In this document: positions 34,001-41,708 of the stretch, piece by piece | Layout of the letters: every line of letters starts with the position of its first letter | Position numbering within the stretch: the first letter of the stretch is position 1 | Assembly: GCF_000708265.2 (NCBI RefSeq) | Contig: NZ_JCKI01000004.1 | Coordinates: forward strand, 186,001-250,000 | Direction: 5' to 3' | Length of the DNA: 64,000 bases | DNA from: Pedobacter sp. R20-19 | GTDB lineage: Bacteria; Bacteroidota; Bacteroidia; Sphingobacteriales; Sphingobacteriaceae | Made by a program: the position numbers and the translations under genes | The notes under the pieces: generated by a model | What the model was told of the DNA's origin: nothing | The model's input: the letters and a program-made list of their open reading frames with translations, nothing else | Database searches by the model: none

Positions 34001-36640
34001 CAACGTGAACAAGGATCAAACCCAACAGAAGCGTCCATGTTATCATTTACCGCAAATAAAGAGAAATTTACTGTAGGTGAAGATATTACGCTAACCATTC
34101 CTACTGCTGAAAATGGTAGAGCACTGGTATCTATTGAAAATGGAAGTCGGGTTTTAAAAACCTTCTGGATTGATACTAAAGCCGGACAAACCCAGTATAA
34201 ATTTAAGGCAGAAAAGGAAATGGCGCCAAATGTTTTTGCTAACATTACATTATTACAGCCTCACGCACAAACGGTTAATGATTTACCAATCCGCATGTAT
34301 GGAGCAATTCCGATTCTGGTAGAAGATCCGCAAACCATTTTGAAACCTACCATCAAAATGCAGGATAAGATTAAACCGGAAACTGTAAATACCATTACGG
34401 TTGGAGAACAGAACGGAAAGGCAATGACTTACACCATTGCACTGGTTGACGAAGGCTTATTGGATTTAACACGTTTCAAAACTCCAGACCCACATGGTGC
34501 ATTCTATGCCCGTGAAGGATTAGGCGTTAAAACCTGGGATTTATTTGATTATGTTTTAGGTGCATGGGGTGGAAACCTGGAAAGAATTTTAAGTATTGGT
34601 GGCGATGGCAGTATCAATAAAAACTTAAATCCAGCAAAAGCTAATCGATTTAAAGCAGTGGTTAAATATATGGGACCATTTACCATTGGTAAAGGTGAAA
34701 GCAAAACCCATAAATTTAAATTACCACAATATATTGGAGCAGTAAGGGCAATGGTAGTAGCCGGACAGGATGCAGCTTATGGCTTTGCAGAAAAATCAGT
34801 TCAGGTGAAAAAGCCTTTAATGGTTTTAGCAACATTGCCACGGGTAATTGGTCCGGGTGAAACCTTTACTTTACCCGTTACAGTTTTTGCAACAGAAAAA
34901 AATCTGAAAAATGTTTCCGTTCAACTTCAGGCAAGTAATCTAATTGTTCAGGGTAACAATAAACAACAGCTTTTTTACAAGCAAACTGGAGAGCAAATGG
35001 CCTATTTTGAGGTAAAAGCACCTAATACAGTTGGCATTGCTAAAGTGAAAGTTATTGCACAAAGTGGCGGTGAGCGAACTGACTATGACGTGGAAATGGA
35101 TATTCGAAATCCAAACCCTTATGTAACCAATGTAGTTTCTGCAACCGTTCAACCTGGTCAGAAATGGGCAATAAATTATTCACCTATCGGGATGACCGGA
35201 ACAAATTCAGGTGCACTTGAAGTGTCTTCTATCCCATCGATTAATTTAAAGAAACGCCTGAGTTACCTGATCCAATATCCGCATGGATGTATTGAGCAAA
35301 CTACTTCAGGTATTTTTCCACAGTTGTATTTAGATCGGTTAAGTCCGTTGAATGAGCAACAAAAAGCCATGACGGAGAAAAATATTAAAGCGGGAATTAA
35401 TAAAATAAAAGGATTCCAAACCACTGATGGTGGATTATCTTACTGGCCTGGTGAAGGAAATGCAGATGAATGGGGAAGTAATTATGGTGGCCACTTTTTA
35501 GTTGAAGCACAAAATGCGGGCTACACCTTACCTGTAGGATTGCTAGAGGATTTACTGCGTTATCAAAAAACAAAAGCAACTAATTGGGCACCTAACAGCA
35601 ATAATTTTTATGGTGGCGATTTATCTCAGGCTTATCGCTTATACATGCTTGCGCTTGCAAAAAAACCAGAAATGGCTGCGATGAACAGGTTAAAAGCATT
35701 TGAGTACTTATCCGTTTCTGCAAAATGGCGTTTGGCTGCTGCTTATAAATTAGCAGGACAAAATGATGTGGCACAAAACATGATTCGTGGATTAGACACT
35801 TCCATCCAGCCATACAAACAGTTGGGTGGAACTTACGGTTCTGATGTTCGCGATGAAGCAATGATTTTAGAGACTTTAACCTTGCTCGGTCAGAAAGCTA
35901 AGGCAGCAAGTTTATTACAACCTTTGGCAGCAAAATTAGGTGAGAATACCTGGTATAGCACCCAAACTACAGCATATAGTTTACTGGCCATTGCTAAATT
36001 TTGCGGTACTACACAGTCTGCTAATAAACTACAATATCAATATGTTCTAGATGGAAAAACAGCCGCTGTAAATTCGAATCAGTATTTAAGCAGTACAGCA
36101 GTAAACTTTAAAGGAAACACCGCATCCGTAACCAATAGTGGTAAAAATGTATTGTTTGTTCGTTTGGTTTTGGAAGGACAACCCGTTGCAGGTCAGAATA
36201 ATTTCTTACCAAACCGACCTGAGGTATTGGATATGAATGTAATTTACAAACGCTTAAATGGAACCACACTAGATCCTACCACACTGAAACAAGGAATGGA
36301 TTTCTATGCTGAGGTAACAGTTAAGAATCCGGGAAGAATGGGATATTATGAACAAATGGCTTTAACGCAGATTTTCCCATCCGGATGGGAGATTATTAAC
36401 ACCAGGGTAAATGATAATCAAAGTATCCTGGCTTCATCTCCTTTCACTTATCAGGATATCAGGGATGACCGGGTTTTCACTTATTTCAACATCCGTGAAA
36501 ATGAAAGCTTGGTTTACAAGGTATTGCTGAATGCTTCCTATTTAGGTAAATATTATTTATCAGCAGTGCAATGTGAGGCCATGTATAACAATGATGTTTC
36601 GGCAACACAAGATGGTAAATGGGTGCAGGTAGTGAAATAG
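31049..36640 (+). CDS. Bacterial alpha-2-macroglobulin
   Basis: An 1863-residue alpha-2-macroglobulin-family protein. Residues about 13-35 form a single uncleaved membrane anchor (FIFIGLLAVSIAAIVFIYF) with no lipobox, placing it on the periplasmic side. MG domains fill the middle. A Glu/Asp-rich insert lies around 458-500. The thioester motif CIEQ is intact (Cys1414 to Gln1417, in YPHGCIEQTTS), followed by the alpha-helical thioester domain and a C-terminal receptor-like domain. It should trap proteases that enter the periplasm. Such genes usually neighbour pbpC; here a fic gene lies between them. Confidence 0.92.
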   Translation: MEQPSTYQSSSKKKFIFIGLLAVSIAAIVFIYFRHKKKSNEDNQAYAKYIEAYTSGTISKKSFIRVHLANAATGMQDLGKADSRDLFDFSPSISGKTYWIDPQTVEFRPDENLKPGKEYEASFKLSEVSATEKGLEDFDFEFKVITPGIMLTQNGLVSQNNTSLEYMKLTGEVATADAEETAKIEKVITLDFDQKLKIKWQHDPAKNISKFTVDSIKKKASDQTLKLDWDGDELDAAQKGKEEIRIPALNKFEILDMKAIQGEEDYALVQFSEPIGVGQDLTGMIALGNLSDLRFTIDASQVKVYAAEELKGNYTLNVNNGVENINGKTLAGGKTANLVFEDKLPAVTIAGAGTILPNSSKLVLPFEAINLKAVDVTVIKIYENNIPQFFQSNSYRDGNELRRVAKPILQKTIRLDEDKSLNLHKKNRFTLDLDKMIRTEPGAMYRVTIAFRREYNAYNCKANDEKEESDGEDSYYGENEGYGEKIDEDDDFWQRYNNYYPTNYRWNDKDNPCTPSFYTNQRWVSRNLLASNIGLVAKRGNDNSMLIVATDLLTAKPLSGVDLELMDYQKQIIFTTKTDGDGFARFDLKRQPFLLIAKNGSERGYLKLDDGSSLPLSRFDVSGDVVQSGLKGFIYGERGVWRPGDSLFVSFVLEDKLKKLPANYPVTMEFYNPKGQLYKRLINGKPLNGFYTFKTSTENTAPTGNWMAKVKAGGATFTKTLKIETVMPNRLKIDFNVGNRPYLTTGTSAATLSAKWLFGAAAQNLKAKVDVNLNTTETKFKGFEGYSFDNPTVNFESQVKTIFEGTLNAAGSAQVNTNLNENNTAPGVLRANFTTKVFEPGGNFSIDNFSIPYHVYKSYLGIRPEKGDKLSGMLVTGKDHKIEIVNVNTDGKLLSGSKTVQVELYKTQWRWWWEQDDQYTYANFTQNQYNKLVETHQVTLSNGKGSWNLKIDEPEWGRYLILVRDANGGHVTGKSVYVDWPGWAQREQGSNPTEASMLSFTANKEKFTVGEDITLTIPTAENGRALVSIENGSRVLKTFWIDTKAGQTQYKFKAEKEMAPNVFANITLLQPHAQTVNDLPIRMYGAIPILVEDPQTILKPTIKMQDKIKPETVNTITVGEQNGKAMTYTIALVDEGLLDLTRFKTPDPHGAFYAREGLGVKTWDLFDYVLGAWGGNLERILSIGGDGSINKNLNPAKANRFKAVVKYMGPFTIGKGESKTHKFKLPQYIGAVRAMVVAGQDAAYGFAEKSVQVKKPLMVLATLPRVIGPGETFTLPVTVFATEKNLKNVSVQLQASNLIVQGNNKQQLFYKQTGEQMAYFEVKAPNTVGIAKVKVIAQSGGERTDYDVEMDIRNPNPYVTNVVSATVQPGQKWAINYSPIGMTGTNSGALEVSSIPSINLKKRLSYLIQYPHGCIEQTTSGIFPQLYLDRLSPLNEQQKAMTEKNIKAGINKIKGFQTTDGGLSYWPGEGNADEWGSNYGGHFLVEAQNAGYTLPVGLLEDLLRYQKTKATNWAPNSNNFYGGDLSQAYRLYMLALAKKPEMAAMNRLKAFEYLSVSAKWRLAAAYKLAGQNDVAQNMIRGLDTSIQPYKQLGGTYGSDVRDEAMILETLTLLGQKAKAASLLQPLAAKLGENTWYSTQTTAYSLLAIAKFCGTTQSANKLQYQYVLDGKTAAVNSNQYLSSTAVNFKGNTASVTNSGKNVLFVRLVLEGQPVAGQNNFLPNRPEVLDMNVIYKRLNGTTLDPTTLKQGMDFYAEVTVKNPGRMGYYEQMALTQIFPSGWEIINTRVNDNQSILASSPFTYQDIRDDRVFTYFNIRENESLVYKVLLNASYLGKYYLSAVQCEAMYNNDVSATQDGKWVQVVK

Positions 36641-36680
36641 ATCTAACCATGTTTTGGCTAGACATTAGTACAAGTGTAAG

Positions 36681-36732
36681 ATTTACACTCGTTTTTGTAA
36701 CGAGTGTAAATTTTTAATATATTTACACTCGT
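36681..36732. promoter_or_regulatory. Palindromic operator array upstream of fic
   Basis: ATTTACACTCGT occurs at 36681-36692 and 36721-36732, and its exact reverse complement at 36700-36711. A fourth partial copy (AAGTGTAA) begins near 36672. The last copy ends three bases before the -7 box, covering the -33 region. Confidence 0.7.
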
Positions 36733-36735
36733 AAT

Positions 36736-36743
36736 TACCTTTG
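36736..36743 (+). promoter_or_regulatory. fic -7 promoter box
   Basis: TACCTTTG is a full TAnnTTTG match, 22 bp before ATG 36765. Its TTG is the first codon of a longer alternative frame, which is therefore unlikely to be translated. Confidence 0.6.
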
Positions 36744-36764
36744 AAGGTAAAAGTTACGCTTGTT

Positions 36765-37859
36765 ATGAAAAGCTTCAAGAGAGAAATTCCTTATAACCAA
36801 TTGCCTGAACTACCTCCAAAAAAGGACATCCAAAGCAAGAATGTCCTGCTTAAAACGATATCTGCAAGTAGAGTACTGGCGCAATTAAATGGAGCATTAA
36901 TCAATCTACCTAATCCAACGCTATTTTTAGATACGATTCATTTACAAGAAGCAAAGGCAAGTTCAGAGATTGAAAATATCATTACTACGAATGATGATTT
37001 ATACAAAACACTGATAACTGAAGCAAAAACAGAAAACAGCGCGACAAAAGAAGTGCTAAACTATAAAAAAGCCTTGTGGTTAGGATTGGAAAAGCTGGAA
37101 GACAAACCCTTTATCACCACCAATTTATGTATTAAAATTGTTCAGTGCATCCGGCAAAATGAAGCAGGCATCAGATCTACACCCGGGACTTCACTAAAAA
37201 ATGGTAGAGGAGAAATCATTTATACACCTCCATCTGGTATAGAATTGATTCAGGATAAATTAGCCAACCTGGAAAAGTTTATAAATTCTGACAAGGGGAT
37301 TGATCCATTAATAAAAATGGCTATGATGCATTATCAGTTTGAAGCCATTCACCCATTTAGCGATGGAAATGGGCGAACAGGGCGTATTTTGCTGTTATTG
37401 TATCTAAAAACAAGTGGTCTTTTAAATATTCCGGCATTATACCTGAGTGATTATATTATAAAAAATAAAATTAGCTATTATAAAAGTTTACAAGCGGTAA
37501 CAGAATCAAATAACTGGGAGCAATATCTCCTATTTATGCTTGATATGATTGAGGTTACAGCAACCAAGGGCTTATTGCAATTGGAAGCCATTAATCATTT
37601 AATGGCCACTACTGCATCCAAAATAAAGTTAAAATTGCCAAAGGTATACTCAAAAGAACTGGTAGAAATATTATTTAAATTACCATACTCTAAGCGCCAA
37701 ACCTTAATTGATGCGCAGTTAGGAACGCCTAAAACTGTAGGCAATTACCTAATTTTACTAGAAGAAAATGGCTTTCTCCAATCAACCAGAGTTGGCAAAG
37801 AAAAAATCTACATCAACTATAAACTTCTTCATATTCTGGAACAAAACGATCATGCATAA
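36765..37859 (+). CDS. Fic-family adenylyltransferase-like protein with winged-helix tail
   Basis: 364 residues. The Fic motif HPFSDGNGRTGR (His196) is complete, so AMP or another nucleotide moiety transfer is expected. An N-terminal helix carries SSEIEN (Ser66, Glu70, Asn71), the class II (S/T)xxxE(G/N) inhibitory motif. The C-terminus (about 295-364; YSKRQTLIDAQLGTPKTVG then wing) is a winged HTH. Together with the upstream palindromes this suggests autoregulation. Start 36765 is preferred because an alternative TTG start falls in the promoter. Its stop overlaps pbpC by 8 bp. Target protein unknown. Confidence 0.88.
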   Translation: MKSFKREIPYNQLPELPPKKDIQSKNVLLKTISASRVLAQLNGALINLPNPTLFLDTIHLQEAKASSEIENIITTNDDLYKTLITEAKTENSATKEVLNYKKALWLGLEKLEDKPFITTNLCIKIVQCIRQNEAGIRSTPGTSLKNGRGEIIYTPPSGIELIQDKLANLEKFINSDKGIDPLIKMAMMHYQFEAIHPFSDGNGRTGRILLLLYLKTSGLLNIPALYLSDYIIKNKISYYKSLQAVTESNNWEQYLLFMLDMIEVTATKGLLQLEAINHLMATTASKIKLKLPKVYSKELVEILFKLPYSKRQTLIDAQLGTPKTVGNYLILLEENGFLQSTRVGKEKIYINYKLLHILEQNDHA

Positions 37860-40227
37860 AACACCAAAAGCATTTCTGATTACAGATATCATTTGTATTA
37901 CTTTGCTTGTGGTGTTCTTGTTACTTTTACCTTCAAAACTTTTTAAATCTCCAACCTCTTTCGTGGTAGAGGCCAGTAATGGAAATTTATTGAGTGCAGC
38001 AATTGCAAGTGATGGACAATGGCGCTTTCCGGTGGCCGATTCTGTGCCTGTAAAATTCAAGGATTGTATTACTGCCTTTGAGGATAAACGATTTTACAAT
38101 CATTTTGGAGTTGATTTCCTGGCCATGAGCAGAGCCATGCGCCAAAACATTCGGGCAAAAAGTGTAGTGAGTGGTGGCAGTACCTTAACCATGCAAGTAA
38201 TCAGATTATCAAGAAAAGAAGACAGAACCATATGGCAGAAAATTTATGAAATGATCCTAGCCTTTAGGCTGGAACTCAAATATTCAAAACAAGAAATTAT
38301 TGGCCTATATGCTGCCAACGCACCATTTGGAAGTAACGTAGTTGGATTGGAAGCTGCAAGCTGGCGCTATTATGGCCGTAATGCCAAAACACTCTCCTGG
38401 GGTGAAATGGCCACCTTAGCTGTTTTACCCAATAGTCCGTCATTGGTTCACCCTGGAAAAAATTCAACCCGGTTAATCAAGAAGCGAAATGATTTATTAG
38501 ATAGATTAGCAAAGCTTACGTACATAGATCAGGGCACGGCAAACCTATCAAAGCTGGAGCCTATTCCTGGAAAACCCATGCCCCTGCCGCAAAATGCACC
38601 GCATTTATTAAATCGATTCAAGGTAGAAAGATCAAGTTTGGAAATTAATTCCACCAGAATTACGACTACACTAAATGAAGATATACAACTTAAAGTGAAC
38701 GCTATTTTAAAGCGTTATAATAACCGTTACCGTGCAAATGACATCAATAATATTTCTGCATTAATTCTTGATGCTAAAACCGGTAATGTGGTTAGCTATG
38801 TAGGTAACATTTATCAACTTGAAAACACAGAATTGCTTAGTCATGTAGATATGATCAAAGCACCAAGAAGCCCGGGAAGCACATTAAAACCCTTGCTTTA
38901 CGCCAGTATGTTAAACGATGGCTTTATTCTGCCGCACACCCTGATTCCCGATGTGCCTACGCAAATTGCTGGTTATTCACCTCAAAATTATGATTTGGGA
39001 TACGATGGTGCAATTGCTGCCGATAAGGCTTTAAGTCGTTCGTTAAACATACCAGCCGTGAAAATGCTGCAGCAATATAAGTATGAAAGGTTTTACGACA
39101 AACTTAAAAAAATTGGGATTGGAACATTAAATCAACCGGCAGATCACTATGGCCTATCTCTTATTTTAGGCGGTAGTGAAGTAACCATGTGGGATTTGGC
39201 AAATACTTACATGGGCATGGTGAGAACTTTAAACCATTTTAATGCTTATAAAGGTTTATATGATCCCAATGATTATAAACAGGCAACCTATTATCAAACT
39301 AAGCAGGAGCATGAAAAAGATTATCAACGCAACTCTTTTTTAGATCACGGAGCCATTTGGGCAACTTTTAACGCCATGGAAGAAGTAATGCGTCCGGGTG
39401 ATGAAGGCCTATGGGAACAATTTTCTTCATCACAAAGGGTTGCCTGGAAAACAGGTACAAGCTTTGGCTTTCGCGATGCCTGGGCAGTAGGTTTAACACC
39501 AAATTATGTAGTTTGTGTATGGGTAGGCAATGCTGATGGTGAAGGTCGACCAGGTTTGGTGGGTATAGAAGCCGCCGCACCAGTTTTATTTGATCTGTTT
39601 AGGTTATTGCCAAATGGCAAATGGTTTGAAACACCTAAAACTAAACTTAAAAAAATTAAGGTATGTAAACAAAGTGGCTATAAGGCTGGAGAATTTTGCT
39701 CCGATGTTATAGATGAATGGGTACCCGTTGCCGGAGAAAAAACCGTTGTTTGCCCCTTTCATAAAATTGTTCATTTAGATAGAACCGGAACATACCGTGT
39801 AACCGATCAGTGCGAAAGTGTAACCAACATGCAGCATAAAAGCTGGTTTATTCTGCCACCGGCAATGGAATATTATTACAGGATTAAAAACAGTGATTAT
39901 AGAAACTTACCACCCTATCTCACTGGCTGTGATCTATCTGGCGGAAATAATGTGATGGAGCTGATCTATCCAAAAAATGGAGCTTCCGTTTATATTCCAC
40001 TTGAACTAAATGGAACGCGTGGAAAAATAGTTTTAAATGCAGCACATCGAAATCAAAGTTCTAAAATTTATTGGCACATTGACAATGAATATATTGCTAC
40101 CACCACCAATTATCACCAACTGGCTGTTAGTCCGCCGCCAGGAAAACATATGTTGACGCTTGTAGATGAAAATGGAGAAAGATTGGTGCAGGTTTTTACT
40201 GTGATGGATAAGGATAAAAAGAAATAG
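37852..40227 (+). CDS. pbpC: Penicillin-binding protein 1C
   Basis: A 791-residue bifunctional class A PBP. Start 37852 (MHKTPKAFLITD) overlaps the fic stop by 8 bp and puts a membrane helix at about 10-30. The glycosyltransferase domain has FEDKRFYNHFGVD and GGSTLTMQVIRL. The transpeptidase has Ser343 in SPGSTLKP, SRSLN and Lys533 in KTGTS. A BiPBP_C domain with Cys-rich stretch (CKQSGYKAGEFC) and a C-terminal beta domain follow. PBP1C pairs with bacterial alpha-2-macroglobulin for envelope repair. Coupling to fic suggests its level follows the fic promoter as well. Confidence 0.93.
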   Translation: MHKTPKAFLITDIICITLLVVFLLLLPSKLFKSPTSFVVEASNGNLLSAAIASDGQWRFPVADSVPVKFKDCITAFEDKRFYNHFGVDFLAMSRAMRQNIRAKSVVSGGSTLTMQVIRLSRKEDRTIWQKIYEMILAFRLELKYSKQEIIGLYAANAPFGSNVVGLEAASWRYYGRNAKTLSWGEMATLAVLPNSPSLVHPGKNSTRLIKKRNDLLDRLAKLTYIDQGTANLSKLEPIPGKPMPLPQNAPHLLNRFKVERSSLEINSTRITTTLNEDIQLKVNAILKRYNNRYRANDINNISALILDAKTGNVVSYVGNIYQLENTELLSHVDMIKAPRSPGSTLKPLLYASMLNDGFILPHTLIPDVPTQIAGYSPQNYDLGYDGAIAADKALSRSLNIPAVKMLQQYKYERFYDKLKKIGIGTLNQPADHYGLSLILGGSEVTMWDLANTYMGMVRTLNHFNAYKGLYDPNDYKQATYYQTKQEHEKDYQRNSFLDHGAIWATFNAMEEVMRPGDEGLWEQFSSSQRVAWKTGTSFGFRDAWAVGLTPNYVVCVWVGNADGEGRPGLVGIEAAAPVLFDLFRLLPNGKWFETPKTKLKKIKVCKQSGYKAGEFCSDVIDEWVPVAGEKTVVCPFHKIVHLDRTGTYRVTDQCESVTNMQHKSWFILPPAMEYYYRIKNSDYRNLPPYLTGCDLSGGNNVMELIYPKNGASVYIPLELNGTRGKIVLNAAHRNQSSKIYWHIDNEYIATTTNYHQLAVSPPPGKHMLTLVDENGERLVQVFTVMDKDKKK

Positions 40228-40282
40228 CGAGAATATTCTTTTGGAAATTTTAACTGCAAAGAATAAAAAGTTAGGTGAGTTA

Positions 40283-40317
40283 TTTTTCACCACAGAGGGC
40301 ACAGAGATTACACAGAG
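40283..40317 (+). repeat. CACAGAG-type dispersed repeat fragment
   Basis: Three CACAGAG units occur within 27 bases in a CACCACAGAGGGCACAGAG context. This resembles extragenic repeats seen in many bacterial genomes. Part of the 214-bp gap between pbpC and the next gene. Confidence 0.4.
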
Positions 40318-40441
40318 CATTCCAAGCATTCGCAAAAGAGAAATAAAATTTGAGCTCAATGCGCTTTCTGCTTTTTACTATGTGTTCGCTGTGGCAATTA
40401 TTTCACTGAAGTATTCCCTTGTGGGTAAAAAACGAATATAT

Positions 40442-41134
40442 CTATATTTCCGTTTGCTTCACCACCAATTCACGAATCACTGTTCCGTAAACGATCAGAT
40501 ATTGAGCTAACATATAGCTGGAAATGATCAATACTCCCGCCTGAGGAATAGGTCTGCTGAACTTATTAATAGCCAATACACTATCTGATAGCAGAAAAAG
40601 TAATGCGCCGACTAATACCAATTTAAAGCTACTGATATTTACTTTCCCATAACGGTTAAGCGCCATAATAGCCATAAATGTAATGATGATGGCATACATC
40701 AAAATCGCAAATTGCCAAGCACCCAGGTTAGGTTGTAAGTAAAAGAATAGGCCCATGCAAAAAATAATTAATGCACTTGCACCCCATAAAAAAAAAGGAC
40801 TTCTAAATTCTGGATTAGATTTATGATCGAGTGTAAATGCCCTGATATAGAAAATGTGACAAAGCAAAAATGCAATCAGGCCATAATTAAAAAAACTTCC
40901 GTTTTCAGATTGCAACATCAAAAAGATATCGCCAGCCAAACTAAAAATTAAACCTGTAAAGATTCTTTTATGGAAACGACCTTTAAGGTGAGTAGCCAGG
41001 TACAACCAAACCAATAATGTAATAATGATGAATGGTTTAGAAACCTGGCTCAACAAAGTATGTCCTGATACTTCTGAATATAATTGAATGATAAATACCA
41101 GTGTAAATATGAAGGCAACAAGTTTTGTTTTCAT
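40442..41134 (-). CDS. YhhN-family membrane protein (lysoplasmalogenase-like)
   Basis: 230 residues with about eight membrane segments, e.g. LVAFIFTLVFIIQLY, FIIITLLVWLYLA and FKLVLVGALLFLLSDSVLA. The GLIFSLAGDIFLML and LLFLLSDSVLAINKF segments with buried Asp residues match the YhhN/TMEM86 family. Characterised members hydrolyse the vinyl-ether bond of lysoplasmalogens. Whether this organism makes plasmalogens is unknown, so activity on another ether or lysolipid is possible. It is convergent with pbpC. Confidence 0.82.
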   Translation of the reverse strand: MKTKLVAFIFTLVFIIQLYSEVSGHTLLSQVSKPFIIITLLVWLYLATHLKGRFHKRIFTGLIFSLAGDIFLMLQSENGSFFNYGLIAFLLCHIFYIRAFTLDHKSNPEFRSPFFLWGASALIIFCMGLFFYLQPNLGAWQFAILMYAIIITFMAIMALNRYGKVNISSFKLVLVGALLFLLSDSVLAINKFSRPIPQAGVLIISSYMLAQYLIVYGTVIRELVVKQTEI

Positions 41135-41207
41135 TAAGATTTATAAATTGAAGAACAAATTTAATGTTATTACTTAAAGCCTGATTATAGTAACGAAGAT
41201 ATTCTCG

Positions 41208-41405
41208 TTAGCAAACCTGGCGAAGTTTTTTCGCTTTGATCTCGCCACCTTCCTGAAGTCCAAAAATTAACATTAAAAATTCATCAGTTTCCTGAATGGC
41301 AATATTAACCACCACACCTGATAATCCACGTTTATCACTTATCGTATCGCCTACCTTAATTTCCAATAGTGTTGATGTTGGAATGTTATCATTTAAAACA
41401 GTCAT
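41208..41405 (-). CDS. Small conserved-looking hypothetical protein
   Basis: 65 residues, soluble: LEIKVGDTISDKRGLSGVVV followed by a second strand-rich half and a basic tail (KAKKLRQVC). The IKVGDTI...GLSGVVVNI part resembles a KOW/SH3-like barrel, but I cannot assign a family. Same strand as the YhhN gene, 73 bp upstream of it. Supported by its own clean start and plausible composition. Confidence 0.55.
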   Translation of the reverse strand: MTVLNDNIPTSTLLEIKVGDTISDKRGLSGVVVNIAIQETDEFLMLIFGLQEGGEIKAKKLRQVC

Positions 41406-41708
41406 GATATTGATATATTTATTGTAAATAAATTTGCTGGTAAAACTAGCTTAACGGTCGACATTTTAAATTTCCAATTAAATTAAAATATTCTCCAATC
41501 CAGTTTACCCCTAAACGCTGGCAAAATTGAACATATTTTTAATAAGGCGAAGCATTAATTGTAAAGAAATTTGGTTTTCTTGACAAGCCAGTGAGATGGC
41601 TTTTGTAAAAGATGTAATTCAATCCGTTCCAAAGCAAGATCGAAAACGAAATGTATTTTAAAGCTAAAGGCCTCCACAGATAGTAAAAGGCCTTTAGCCA
41701 AAATTGTA
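41406..41708. other. Intergenic stretch between the small hypothetical gene and the GH125 gene
   Basis: Apart from the hairpin at 41663-41698 I see no gene or repeat in this 303-bp stretch. Confidence 0.5.
41663..41698 (-). terminator. Hairpin after the GH125 gene
   Basis: GCTAAAGGCCT pairs exactly with AGGCCTTTAGC (11 bp) across a 14-base loop, just past the GH125 stop. The T-run on the minus strand is short. Confidence 0.5.

Noticed and set aside
36741-36764. Alternative TTG start adding eight residues to the Fic protein
   Set aside because: The TTG is part of the -7 promoter box TACCTTTG, so it should not be in the mRNA.
37768-37851. Longer pbpC frame from 37768
   Set aside because: It lies within fic and codes for a polar stretch unlike PBP N-termini; ATG 37852 puts the membrane helix in the expected place.
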